Part shown: in pieces, positions 1 to 7,868 of the stretch | How the letters are laid out: each line of letters starts with the position of its first letter | Position numbering within the stretch: position 1 is the first letter of the stretch | From: Candidatus Eiseniibacteriota bacterium | GTDB taxonomy: Bacteria; Eisenbacteria; RBG-16-71-46 | Direction: 5' to 3' | DNA length: 19,992 bases | Assembly: GCA_005893365.1 (NCBI GenBank) | Contig: VBPB01000090.1 | Location: 1-19,992 of the forward strand | The notes under the pieces: generated by a model | What the model saw: the letters and a program-made list of their open reading frames with translations, nothing else | Databases searched by the model: none | Told to the model about the DNA's origin: nothing | Translations under genes and position numbers: made by a program

Positions 1-211
1 GAAGATGGCCGTGGGCCTTATCCTGAGCCTCTCGCTGATTGGAAAGCGACTTGATTGTCTCGCTGTCAAAGACCGGTCGTTCTAGCCAAGCGGCCTGATA
101 CTTACACTTTAGGACGGCATAGATGAACGTCCTTAGGACATTCTCGATGCGAAACAGCATCGTGAACGCGTCATGTGTGGCAGGATGGAGCCTGCTCTCA
201 GTCCACTTCAT
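1..211 (-). CDS. HEPN-like (Swt1-type) protein, N-terminal part, runs off left edge
   Basis: An open frame starts at an ATG (complement of 209-211) and stays open for 70 codons to the window edge. The visible N-terminus begins MKWTESRLHP and contains an amphipathic stretch, LFRIENVLRTFIYAVLK (residues 19-35), followed by a conserved-looking Trp. Proteins with a helix of the form FRxEN-LRxFxYxVLK at the N-terminus are, from memory, uncharacterised proteins with a Swt1/Apea-like HEPN fold, a group that includes RNases of defence and toxin systems. The catalytic RxxxxH part would lie beyond the window and cannot be seen. The start is only 13 nt after the leuS stop, with no good Shine-Dalgarno sequence. 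GC is about 52% over 1-180 against about 70% elsewhere, which suggests acquired DNA. That it is a gene is fairly likely; its function is a weak call. Confidence 0.55.
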   Translation of the reverse strand, partial: MKWTESRLHPATHDAFTMLFRIENVLRTFIYAVLKCKYQAAWLERPVFDSETIKSLSNQREAQDKAHGHL

Positions 212-224
212 ACCCGCGCGAGCG

Positions 225-2699
225 TCACCTCGGGGTTATCACCAGGTTGAGTAGCTTGTCTGGGACGTGGATGCGCTTGCCGACCACAAAACCCTCCAAG
301 TGGCGCCGGACCCGCTCGTCGGCGAGCGCCACGCTGGCCACGGTCTCGGCGTCGGCGCCGCGCGGGAACTCGAGCGTCGCCCGCAGCTTGCCATTGACCT
401 GAACGGCGACCGTGACCGTGTCGGCCTCGACCAGGGCGGGATCCCAGGCGGGCCAGGTCGCATGCGCCAGGCTCTCGGCATGGCCCAGGCGCTGCCAGAG
501 CTCCTCGGCGATGTGCGGCGCGAACGGCGCCAGCAGAAGCACCAGCGGCTCGAGCAGCGCCCGCGGCCGGCGCTTAAGCGGCGTCAGCTCGTTGACGTAG
601 GTCATGAGCTGGGCGATGGCGGTGTTGAAACGCAACCCGTCCAGGTCCTCGGTCACCTTGCGGATGGTCTGGTGGAGCGTCCGCAGGTGGTCGGGCGACG
701 GGTCGTCGCCGGTGAGCGCCCCGCTCAGGCGCCCCTCCTCGTCCACCAGCAGGCGCCAGACGCGGTCGAGGAAGCGGGTGATGCCCTCCACCCCGCGCGT
801 GTTCCAGGGCTTGGTCGCCTCGAGCGGCCCCATGAACATCTCGTAGAGGCGCACCGCGTCCGCCCCGAAGCGCTCGATCACGTCGTCGGGATTGACGACG
901 TTGCCGACGGACTTGGCCATCTTGGTGCCGTCCTCGCCCAGCACCGTGCCCTGATGCACCAGCTTCATGAACGGCTCGGGTGTGCTCACCACCCCGATGT
1001 CGAACAGCACCTTGTGCCAGAACCGCGCGTAGAGCAGGTGCAGCACCGCGTGCTCGGCGCCGCCGATGTAGAGGTCGACCGGCATCCAGTACTTCTCGCG
1101 CGCCGGGTCGACCAGGCGCTCGGGATTCGAGGGATCGAGGAAGCGCAGGTAGTACCAGCACGAGCCCGCCCACTGCGGCATGGTGTTGGACTCGCGCCGC
1201 GCGGGCCGGCCGCTCACGGGGTCCAAGGTCTCGACCCAGTCGCTAAGCCGAGCCAGCGGGCTCTGCGGATCCTCGCTCGTGCCCTCGGGCTTGAAGCGGT
1301 CGGTCTCGGGCAGCTTGACCGGCAGCTGCTCCTCCGGGAGCCCCCGCGCCTCGCCGTCCACCCAGACGATCGGGAAGGGCTCGCCCCAGTAGCGCTGGCG
1401 GGCGAACAGCCAGTCGCGCAGCTTGTAGTTGACCGCGCGCCGCCCCTTCCCCGCCGCCTCCAGCCAGTCGGTGATCCGGGCGATGGCCTCGGCCGCCTCG
1501 AGGCCGTCGATGGAGAAGGCGCCGTCGGGCGTGGTCGAATGGACCGCCACGCCGTGCTCGAGGTCGACGAACGCCTCGCGCGTGACGTCGCCGCCCGCCA
1601 CCACCTCGCGGATCGGCAGGTGATGCGCGCGCGCGAACGCCCAGTCGCGCGCGTCGTGGCCGGGCACCGCCATGATCGCCCCGGTGCCGTAGCCCATCAG
1701 GACGTAGTCGGCGATCCACACCGGCAACCGCTCGCCGTTGACGGGATTGACGGCGTGGCCGCCTAAGAACACGCCGGTCTTCTCCTTGTCCAGCTCCTGG
1801 CGCTGCAGGTCGCTCTTGCGGGCCGCGGCCTCGCGGTAGGCGGCGACGGCCTCGCGCTGGGCGGGGGCGGTCAGCGCGTCGACCAGCGGATGCTCGGGCG
1901 CCAGCACCATGTAGGTCGCGCCGAACAGCGTGTCCGGACGGGTCGTGAACACCCGGAGATTGCCGTTCACGCCGTCGAGCGGGAAGTCCACCTCGGCGCC
2001 GATCGAGCGGCCGATCCAGTTCTTCTGCATCTCCCAGGTGCTGGCCGGCCAGTCCACCCGCTCGAGGTCCTCGAGCAGGCGGTCGGCGTAGGCGGTGATC
2101 TTGAGCACCCACTGGCGCATCGGGCGGCGCACCACCTCGAAGCCCCCCACCTCGCTCCTGCCCTCCACCACCTCCTCGTTCGCCAGCACCGTGCCGAGCT
2201 CCGGGCACCAGTTGACCGGCACTTCGGCCACGTACGCCAATCCGCGCTCGAAGAGCTTGAGGAAGATCCACTGCGTCCAGCGGTAGTAGCCGGGGTCGGT
2301 GGTGTTGATCTCACGCGCCCAGTCGTACGAGAGCCCGGCGCGCTTCATCTGCCGCCGGAAGGTGGCGATGTTCTCGGCGGTGGTGATCGCCGGATGGATG
2401 CCGGTCTTGACCGCGTACTGCTCGGCGGGCAGGCCGAAGGCGTCCCAGCCCATCGGGTGCAGGACGTTGAAGCCGCGCATGCGCTTGTAACGCGAGACGA
2501 TGTCGCTGGCCGTGTAGCCCTCGAGGTGGCCGACGTGAAGTCCCGCCCCGGAAGGGTATGGGAACATGTCGAGGCAGTAGAACTTGGGCTGGCCCGGGAC
2601 CTCGACCGCCCGGAAGGTGCCGTGCTCCTCCCAGTAGGCCTGCCAGCGGGGCTCGATCTCGGCGAACGGGTAACGGCTCATGGTCTGGAGCGGGCTCAT
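225..2699 (-). CDS. leuS: Leucyl-tRNA synthetase
   Basis: Class I aminoacyl-tRNA synthetase that charges tRNA-Leu in the cytoplasm. The 824 residues are close to the usual bacterial length (about 800-870). Visible elements in order: HIGH motif as HVGH (55-58) after the FPYPSG signature, a zinc-ribbon-like region with its cysteines mostly lost (NWCPELG, 163-169), the CP1 editing domain with FTTRPDTLFGAT (251-262) and GTGAIMAVPGHD (338-349), the class I signature ARQRYWGEP (433-441), the KMSKS motif as KMAKS (593-597), an anticodon-binding helical domain, and a C-terminal domain with VQVNGKLR (767-773). The family is unambiguous. Two starts are possible, ATG at 2699 and an in-frame ATG six codons later (2681); neither has a clear ribosome-binding site, and homologs would fit the second slightly better. 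It lies 157 nt downstream of holA on the same strand. Confidence 0.98.
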   Translation of the reverse strand: MSPLQTMSRYPFAEIEPRWQAYWEEHGTFRAVEVPGQPKFYCLDMFPYPSGAGLHVGHLEGYTASDIVSRYKRMRGFNVLHPMGWDAFGLPAEQYAVKTGIHPAITTAENIATFRRQMKRAGLSYDWAREINTTDPGYYRWTQWIFLKLFERGLAYVAEVPVNWCPELGTVLANEEVVEGRSEVGGFEVVRRPMRQWVLKITAYADRLLEDLERVDWPASTWEMQKNWIGRSIGAEVDFPLDGVNGNLRVFTTRPDTLFGATYMVLAPEHPLVDALTAPAQREAVAAYREAAARKSDLQRQELDKEKTGVFLGGHAVNPVNGERLPVWIADYVLMGYGTGAIMAVPGHDARDWAFARAHHLPIREVVAGGDVTREAFVDLEHGVAVHSTTPDGAFSIDGLEAAEAIARITDWLEAAGKGRRAVNYKLRDWLFARQRYWGEPFPIVWVDGEARGLPEEQLPVKLPETDRFKPEGTSEDPQSPLARLSDWVETLDPVSGRPARRESNTMPQWAGSCWYYLRFLDPSNPERLVDPAREKYWMPVDLYIGGAEHAVLHLLYARFWHKVLFDIGVVSTPEPFMKLVHQGTVLGEDGTKMAKSVGNVVNPDDVIERFGADAVRLYEMFMGPLEATKPWNTRGVEGITRFLDRVWRLLVDEEGRLSGALTGDDPSPDHLRTLHQTIRKVTEDLDGLRFNTAIAQLMTYVNELTPLKRRPRALLEPLVLLLAPFAPHIAEELWQRLGHAESLAHATWPAWDPALVEADTVTVAVQVNGKLRATLEFPRGADAETVASVALADERVRRHLEGFVVGKRIHVPDKLLNLVITPR

Positions 2700-2758
2700 G
2701 GGGGTGGAAGGGACGGACTCGGAGCGCGCAGGATAGCCGGACCGGCCGCGGCCGTCAT

Positions 2759-2788
2759 CTCGGGCGCAGCGAGCTCGGGCGCAGCGAG
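2759..2788. repeat. Two perfect tandem copies of a 15-bp unit
   Basis: CTCGGGCGCAGCGAG occurs at 2759-2773 and again directly at 2774-2788. Each unit has complementary ends (CTCG/CGAG), so the pair could form small hairpins. It sits in the 157-nt spacer between holA and leuS (2700-2856), where nothing else is evident beyond GC-rich sequence. No T-tract accompanies it, so it is not a typical intrinsic terminator. Function unknown. Confidence 0.6.
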
Positions 2789-2856
2789 GTCCGTCCGCTC
2801 CCTCCCGCCGGCATCGCGCCCGCGCGCCCGGCGCGGTGCGCGAGCGTGGATCCCGG

Positions 2857-3870
2857 CTACGCGCTCCCGGCCACGACGCGGGTCGCCTGCTCCAAGACGG
2901 CGAGCGCGTCGGCCCGTCCCCCCTTCCACGCCGCCTCGGCGCGATAGAGGCCGTCGAGGCAGCGCAGCAGGTCCCCGGGCCTAAGCCGGCGGCCGAGCGC
3001 GAGGCTCAGGTCGCGATAGCGGGCCCAGCCCCCCAGCGCCCCGCCGGTGAGATTGGTGAGGGCGAACAGGACCGTGCCCTCGCTCACGCCGGCGGCGAGC
3101 AGCCGGGAGAGTCGCTGCGCCGCCAGCGCCGGATCGCCGGCGGCGACCGCTGCCAGGTAGTCCGGCAGGTCGGCGCCGATCACCGGGCGCAGGATGGCGG
3201 CCACGTCGTCGCGGCCGAGCCGCCCCGCCGGACCGGCCCACGCCACCAGCTTCTCCAGCTCGTCGAAGAACGTGGCGGCGTCCCCTTCGCAGGCGTCCAC
3301 CACCGCCTCGAGCGTCAAAGGCGCGAGCGTGATGTCCTCGCGGGCCATCCGCCGCGCGCCCCAGGCGAGCAGCGCGGCGCGGGCGGGCGGCATCGCCACG
3401 CAGCGGACGGCGCAGGCCGCGCGCAGCGGCTCGAGCGATTTGCGGGCCGTCTCGGCGGCGGATTCGACCAGGACCAGGTGGGTCCCCCCCGCCGGGCGGG
3501 CGAGGCCTTGGGCGAGGGCGGTCAGCCGCCGCTCGCTCCGCCCCAGCTCCTCGGCGCCCAGGACCAGCAGCAGCTCGCGGGGCGTGAACAACGAACTGCC
3601 GTGGAAGGCGGCGAGCAGCTGCTCGATCTCGACCTCGGCGGCGCGGAACACGCGGGCGGTCGGCGCCTCGGGCGCGGCGCGGCGCCAGGCGTGGCGGAGC
3701 TCGGCGAGCAGGGCGGCCTTGAGCCCCTCGTCCGGGCCCTCCAGGTAGAGCGTGGCCGGCAGCTCGCCCCGCCCGAAGCGCTCGACCAGCTCGGCGGCGG
3801 CCACCGGCACGCCCGGCCGCGCCGAGGCCCCGCGCGCCGCGCGGGGCTTGGCCGCGCCGGCCCCGGCCAC
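2857..3870 (-). CDS. holA: DNA polymerase III subunit delta
   Basis: Delta subunit of the clamp loader, which opens the sliding clamp during replication. The protein (337 residues from the chosen start) has the family pattern: an N-terminal segment with LPATLYLEGPDEGLKAALL, a region that accumulates FTPRELLLVLGAEEL, the alpha-helical middle with DACEGDAATFFDELEKLVAW, and a C-terminal collar domain (ALTNLTGGALGGW, AEAAWKGGRADALAVLEQATR). The frame is open 31 codons further upstream (to 3963), but that part overlaps lptE and is a low-complexity P/S/R stretch. I chose the GTG at 3868-3870, which begins one base after the lptE stop and is preceded by GAAGG about 8 nt upstream. Translational coupling to lptE is likely. 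Neighbours lptE and leuS match a widely conserved gene grouping. Confidence 0.92.
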   Translation of the reverse strand: MAGAGAAKPRAARGASARPGVPVAAAELVERFGRGELPATLYLEGPDEGLKAALLAELRHAWRRAAPEAPTARVFRAAEVEIEQLLAAFHGSSLFTPRELLLVLGAEELGRSERRLTALAQGLARPAGGTHLVLVESAAETARKSLEPLRAACAVRCVAMPPARAALLAWGARRMAREDITLAPLTLEAVVDACEGDAATFFDELEKLVAWAGPAGRLGRDDVAAILRPVIGADLPDYLAAVAAGDPALAAQRLSRLLAAGVSEGTVLFALTNLTGGALGGWARYRDLSLALGRRLRPGDLLRCLDGLYRAEAAWKGGRADALAVLEQATRVVAGSA

Positions 3871-3871
3871 G

Positions 3872-4393
3872 CTACCAGCCTTCGACCGAGCGGGTGACGA
3901 TCTCTTCGGCGAGCTTGGCGATGGCGTCCCTGCGACCATCGAGCTCCGTCTTGGCGGGGGCACCCGGGGTGTCCACGACGTAGTAGTTGGCGGTCTTGAC
4001 GAGCGCCGATTCGCTCCAGAGCTCGCGGTTCTTGACCTGATCCTTGAACGTCACCGACGCGGTCAGCGTGACCCGGTACTCCTGCGCCTGCGCCGACTGG
4101 CTGAAGCCGAACACCGTGTTGCGATACTCGGTGATCTTGCCCTTCACCACCGCATCGGCCGAGCGCTCGTCCACCACCTTGAGGTGGTTATCGGAAACGA
4201 ACCGGGCGATGACCGCGTCGGTCACGTCCTGCTCCAGCGTGTGCTCGGTGGTGGCGTTCTCGAACACCGGGATGGCCACCGTCTTCAAGTGCGAGGGCAG
4301 CAGCGCGGTGCTGGTCGTGTACGCGCAGGACGCCGTGATCAGCGCCGCCGCGGCCAGCGCCACCACCACCCGCGCCGGCTGGCTCACTCGCAC
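3872..4393 (-). CDS. lptE: LPS-assembly lipoprotein LptE
   Basis: Outer-membrane lipoprotein that, in the known family, plugs the LptD barrel during lipopolysaccharide export. The 173 residues start with a short basic N-terminus, a hydrophobic stretch VVVALAAAALITAS and Cys23, giving a lipobox ITASC that is weak at -3 (Thr rather than Leu). After it comes the family signature CAYTTSTALLPSHLKTVAIP followed by FENATTEHTLEQDVTDAVIARF, and the conserved E-Y-R-V-T-L-T-A-S-V-F strand region. Start is a GTG at 4393 with AGGAG about 10 nt upstream, inside the end of the preceding regulator gene; that stop lies 6 nt before. A second in-frame GTG two codons later is poorly placed. Its presence implies an LPS-bearing outer membrane. 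Co-operonic with holA. Confidence 0.88.
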   Translation of the reverse strand: MRVSQPARVVVALAAAALITASCAYTTSTALLPSHLKTVAIPVFENATTEHTLEQDVTDAVIARFVSDNHLKVVDERSADAVVKGKITEYRNTVFGFSQSAQAQEYRVTLTASVTFKDQVKNRELWSESALVKTANYYVVDTPGAPAKTELDGRRDAIAKLAEEIVTRSVEGW

Positions 4394-4399
4394 CAGGAG

Positions 4400-5824
4400 C
4401 TACTCCTGAGGGGCCTCGGCTCCATCCTCGGACTCGATCTCGTACAGCTTCATGCGATACCGCAGCTTGTCGCGCTTGAGCTGGAGCAGCTCCGCGGTGC
4501 GGCTCTGGTTCCAGTTGGTAGCATACGAGGCACGCAGAATCAAGGCGCGCTCCAACTCCTCGACCAGGGCTTCGAACGGCACGCCGCCGTCGGTCAGCGA
4601 CCCGTTGAGGATGCCGTCGATGCGCTGCCCGATCGTGACCGAGGTGCTGGCCCGTCCGCGCGGGGCGAGCTTGAGGTGGACCGGCTCGAGCACCGCTCCG
4701 GTCTCGAGCAGCATCGTCCGCTCGAACAGGTTGCGGAGCTCGCGGATGTTGCCGGGCCAGGCATAGCCGACCAGGAGCTGCTCGGCCGCCGGCGCGATGG
4801 ACTGGAACGCCTTCTTGAACTGGCGCGCGAAGCGCTCCATGAACAGCCGCGCCAGCGGCAGGATGTCCTCGCGGCGGTCGCGCAGCGCGGGCACCCAGAG
4901 CGGCACCACCTTGAGCCGGTAGTAGAGGTCTTCGCGGAAGCCCCCCTCCTTCACCAGCCGGTCCAGATCCTGGTTGGTGGCGGAGATGATGCGCAGGTTG
5001 ACGCTGATGTCCTTGGTGCCGCCGACACGCTTGAAGGTGCGGCGCTCGAGCACGCGCAGCAGCTTGACCTGCAGCATCGGGCTCATCTCCCCGATCTCGT
5101 CCAGGAACAGCGTCCCGCCGTTGGCGAGCTCCATGAGCCCCATCTTCTGGGTGCGGGCGTCGGTGAAGGCCCCCTTCTCGTGGCCGAACAGCTCGCTCTC
5201 CAGCAGCTCGCGCGGGATGGCGGCACAGTTGATCTCGACGAACGGCTTGTCGTGCCGCGCGCTCATGCGATGGATGAGGTTGGCGAAGTACTCCTTGCCG
5301 GTGCCGCTCTCCCCCTCGATGAGGACGCTGGTGTTGTCGCCGCGGGAGACCTGCTCGGCGATCGCGTAGGCCTCCTGCATGCTGGGGCTCGAGGAGTGCA
5401 GGTAGTCCTCGTCGGCGAAGGCCTGATGGCGCAGCCGGCGCAGCTCGAGCCAGAGCCGCTGCGACTCGAGCGCCCGGGCCACCAGGGCCAGCAGCTCGTC
5501 GTTCTGGAACGGCTTCTTCACGAACCAGTGGGCCCCGGCGCTCATCGCCTCGACCGCGGTCTCGACCTCGCCGAAGGCAGTCATCAGGATGATCGGCACC
5601 TCGGGCTGGACGCGCTTGATCTCGCGCAGCAGCTCGATCCCGGTGCCGTCCGGGAGCTTGAGGTCGAGCAACAAGAGATCGGGCATGTCGTGCTCGATCG
5701 CCTCGCGGGTCTCGCGCACCGACGCCGCGGTGCGCACGGTGTAGCCCTCGTCCTCGAGCGCCTTGCCGACGAAGTGGCGGATCGAATCCTGATCGTCCAC
5801 CACCAGGATGTTCGCTTTGCTCAT
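4400..5824 (-). CDS. NtrC-family sigma54-dependent response regulator
   Basis: Two-component response regulator that would activate RNA polymerase-sigma54 promoters. The 474 residues contain a receiver domain (1-120) with acidic pocket VVDDQD, phosphoacceptor Asp54 (LLLDLKLPDG), Thr82 and Lys104. The AAA+ domain follows (about 145-380) with Walker A GESGTGKE (171-178), sigma54-contact loop GAFTDA (218-223) in place of the usual GAFTGA, Walker B GGTLFLDEIGEM (236-247), and R297/R303 in FREDLYYRL. A C-terminal Fis-type helix-turn-helix lies at about 437-460 (NQSRTAELLQLKRDKLRYRM). The start ATG overlaps the TGA of the histidine kinase gene (ATGA), so the pair is translationally coupled and almost surely cognate. 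It is followed by lptE after 6 nt, so it shares a transcript with envelope and replication genes. Targets cannot be told from sequence. Confidence 0.95.
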   Translation of the reverse strand: MSKANILVVDDQDSIRHFVGKALEDEGYTVRTAASVRETREAIEHDMPDLLLLDLKLPDGTGIELLREIKRVQPEVPIILMTAFGEVETAVEAMSAGAHWFVKKPFQNDELLALVARALESQRLWLELRRLRHQAFADEDYLHSSSPSMQEAYAIAEQVSRGDNTSVLIEGESGTGKEYFANLIHRMSARHDKPFVEINCAAIPRELLESELFGHEKGAFTDARTQKMGLMELANGGTLFLDEIGEMSPMLQVKLLRVLERRTFKRVGGTKDISVNLRIISATNQDLDRLVKEGGFREDLYYRLKVVPLWVPALRDRREDILPLARLFMERFARQFKKAFQSIAPAAEQLLVGYAWPGNIRELRNLFERTMLLETGAVLEPVHLKLAPRGRASTSVTIGQRIDGILNGSLTDGGVPFEALVEELERALILRASYATNWNQSRTAELLQLKRDKLRYRMKLYEIESEDGAEAPQE

Positions 5825-7758
5825 GGGGTCCCTCCGTTGCTCTCGATGGGCAGCTCCACGCTGAAGGTGGTGCCGCGTCCCAGTTCGCTGTGCACCGTCA
5901 GCAGCCCGCCATGGCGCTTGACGATGTCGTGGCAGATGTAGAGGCCGAGCCCGGTGCCGCCCTGGCGGGTGGTGAAGAAGGGCTCGAAGACGGTCTTGAG
6001 GTGCTCGAGGCTGATGCCGCTGCCCAAGTCCTCGACGCGGACCAGGACGCCGCCGCCCTGCCCGAGCGCGGCCCCGCGCCCGGCCGGGGGCGCCACGGCG
6101 ACGGCGACACGGACCACCGCTCCGGCCGGCGAGGCCTCGGCGGCGTTCTTGATCAGGTTGATGAAAACCTGCTGCAGCTGGTCGGCGTCGTGCGGCACCG
6201 GTGGCGTGCGGGGCGCCACCGCCAGCTCCACCCCCACCCGCCGCTCGGCCAGGTAGGCCTCGAGCGATTGGGCCGCGCGCCTCAGCGCGTCCGCGAGCGG
6301 GGCCACCCGCAGCTGGAGTCCGCGCGGGTGGGTGATGTCGAACAGGTCCTGGACGATGCGGTCGAGGCGGCGGATCTCGCTCAGGATGAAGTCGAGGTTC
6401 TCGCGCTGCGACCCCTCGTCGAGGGTGCGCGCCAGGTACTGGACCCCGGCCGCGATGCCGGTCAGGGGATTGCGGATCTCGTGGGCGACGCTCGAGGTGA
6501 AGCGGCCGAGGGCGGCGAGCCGGTCCTGGCGCCGCGCGTGCTCCTCGGCGCGGCGCAGCGGCGTCAGGCCCATGAACGTGGCGATCGCGCCGTAGACGCC
6601 GCGCCGCTCGTTGCGCAGCAGCGAGGTGGTGAGGCTGACCGGGACCGGCTCGCCCTCGCGGGTGCGCAGCAGGATCTCGCGGCGCAGGCACTCGCGCCCC
6701 TGCTCGAGCGTGGCGCGGAGGGCCGCCTCCCCCTCCTCGCCGAACAGGAGGCCGGCCGGCTGGCCGTGGGCCTCGGCCTCCGAGAAGCCGAGCAGCTCCT
6801 GGGCGGCGCGGTTGAAGGTCAGGACCTCGCCCTGCATGTTCACCGCCACCAGCGCGCTGGCCATGCTGTCGAGGATGTGCAGGCGGAAGCGCTCGCTGCG
6901 GCGCAGCTCCTGGGTGAGCCCGGCGTTCTCCACCACCGGCGCCACCGAGAGGGCGATCGACTCGAGCAGGGCGACGTCGCCGCCGTTGAGCGGCGGCGCC
7001 TCGGCCGGGCGCGCCATGCCGATGACGCCGAGGATGGGCATGAGGTCGCAGCCGAGGCAGCGGCGCTGCCGCTCCTCGCGCTCGCTCGCCCAGGCCTCGG
7101 CCGCCGGGCCGGGCGGTGGCACCACGACCGCCGCGTCGCCGAGCACGCAGCGGGCCCCGCAGCGCGCGCGGCTCTCGGCCGAGGTCGGCGACGGGCTGCG
7201 CTGCAGGGGCACGCAGGCGAGCGAGCCCAGGCCGCCCAGGGTCGCCTGCAGCGCATGGCCGTCCGGGAGCACCGCCACCGGATGGTGGCGCGGATCGCGC
7301 AGGTGCACGGTCCGGTTGAGCCACAGCGCGCGTGTGATGGCACCGCTGTCGCCGATCAGGGGCAGCTCCAGGCGATGGCTGTGCTCGCGGCCGTCGCCGC
7401 CGTGCGTCCAGGTCCCGGCGAGGGTCCGTGCCTCGGCGTCGATGAGCAGCAGGAAGGCGTCCTCGAAGCCGAAGGCGCGGTGCAGGTAGCGCGTCACCGT
7501 GCGGGTGGTCTCGCCGGCGTCGAGCGAGCTCACCATGCCGCTGGCCACCTCGCGCAGCGACACCAGCTGGACGTTGGTCTCGAGCAGCCGCCGATGGATG
7601 CGCTCGTGCTCCTCGACCAGGTCCGAGACCGTGCGCAGCAGGGCCGCGACCTCGTCGGGGTCCTCGGCCGTCGCGACCTCGGCGCGGCCGGCGAGACCCC
7701 GCACCTCATCCGCCCGGCGCAGCAGCGCGCGCAGGGCGTCCACCTGCTCGATCGTCAT
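5821..7758 (-). CDS. Soluble GAF-PAS sensor histidine kinase, partner of the NtrC-type regulator
   Basis: Cytoplasmic histidine kinase of 645 residues with no membrane segment. It has an N-terminal helical, coiled-coil-like part (1-70) and a GAF domain (about 70-280) interrupted by an insert carrying four cysteines (C200, C204, C234, C237: RCGARC and RCLGC). A PAS domain follows (about 290-400), then a HisKA dimerisation domain with phosphoacceptor His426 (SSVAHEIRNPL). The HATPase domain shows N-box INLIKNAAEA (533-542), DLGSGI (577-582), FEPFFTTR (591-598) and GGTGLGLYI (600-608). The layout is that of NtrB-like kinases. It overlaps the regulator gene by 4 nt. No clear Shine-Dalgarno is seen before the ATG at 7758. 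The cysteine pattern (CX3C, CX2C) suggests metal, Fe-S or thiol-based sensing, which is inference. Confidence 0.95.
   Translation of the reverse strand: MTIEQVDALRALLRRADEVRGLAGRAEVATAEDPDEVAALLRTVSDLVEEHERIHRRLLETNVQLVSLREVASGMVSSLDAGETTRTVTRYLHRAFGFEDAFLLLIDAEARTLAGTWTHGGDGREHSHRLELPLIGDSGAITRALWLNRTVHLRDPRHHPVAVLPDGHALQATLGGLGSLACVPLQRSPSPTSAESRARCGARCVLGDAAVVVPPPGPAAEAWASEREERQRRCLGCDLMPILGVIGMARPAEAPPLNGGDVALLESIALSVAPVVENAGLTQELRRSERFRLHILDSMASALVAVNMQGEVLTFNRAAQELLGFSEAEAHGQPAGLLFGEEGEAALRATLEQGRECLRREILLRTREGEPVPVSLTTSLLRNERRGVYGAIATFMGLTPLRRAEEHARRQDRLAALGRFTSSVAHEIRNPLTGIAAGVQYLARTLDEGSQRENLDFILSEIRRLDRIVQDLFDITHPRGLQLRVAPLADALRRAAQSLEAYLAERRVGVELAVAPRTPPVPHDADQLQQVFINLIKNAAEASPAGAVVRVAVAVAPPAGRGAALGQGGGVLVRVEDLGSGISLEHLKTVFEPFFTTRQGGTGLGLYICHDIVKRHGGLLTVHSELGRGTTFSVELPIESNGGTP
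7048..7161 (-). other. Four-cysteine insert in the GAF domain of the histidine kinase
   Basis: This segment encodes residues 200-237 of the kinase: CGARC, a Pro/Ala-rich linker of about 29 residues, then CLGC. It falls between the GAF strand SLACVPLQ and the next strand PILGVIGMA, where ordinary GAF domains have a short loop. Only one other Cys (C182) lies within the GAF domain. Paired Cys-X3-Cys and Cys-X2-Cys motifs close in space are typical of metal or Fe-S ligation or disulfide switching; the actual ligand is unknown. Confidence 0.6.
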
Positions 7759-7775
7759 GTCGGGTCTGGAGCGGA

Positions 7776-7799
7776 GCGCCGGCAGGGGTCGGCCGGCGC
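7776..7799 (-). other. Perfect 8-bp GC hairpin between the aminotransferase and kinase genes
   Basis: GCGCCGGC (7776-7783) pairs perfectly with GCCGGCGC (7792-7799) around an 8-nt loop. It lies in the 110-nt spacer (7759-7868) separating the sugar-nucleotide cassette from the kinase-regulator operon on the minus strand, 17 nt upstream of the kinase ATG. No T-run follows in the minus direction, so it may be a weak terminator, an attenuating structure or chance in very GC-rich DNA. I see no promoter in the rest of the spacer. Confidence 0.4.
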
Positions 7800-7868
7800 G
7801 CCGTGAGGCGGTGGATCAGGCGGTGGCGTCACCCGAGGGCGGGAGAGCGGCGCCACGCCGTCGGCATG

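Noticed and set aside
267..1766. Long plus-strand open frame opposite leuS, with similar long plus-strand frames opposite most other minus-strand genes (for example 3752-5941, 5890-7806, 7803-9245 and 11342-13204)
   Set aside because: Very high GC makes antisense frames open by codon bias. Their translations are low-complexity Arg/Ala/Gly/His-rich with no motifs, and each lies over a gene with clear family motifs.
2131..2216. Loss of most zinc-ribbon cysteines in LeuRS
   Set aside because: Many bacterial LeuRS proteins have the NWCPxLGTVLANEEV form with few cysteines; not a sign of decay.
2711..2796. 8-bp inverted repeat GGACGGAC / GTCCGTCC flanking the tandem repeat, considered as a terminator of holA
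   Set aside because: The arms are 70 nt apart, short, and lack a T-tract; expected by chance in GC-rich sequence.
3871..3963. 31-residue N-terminal extension of HolA
   Set aside because: It overlaps lptE and is a Pro/Ser/Arg-rich stretch; the GTG at 3870 directly after the lptE stop fits coupling and family length better.
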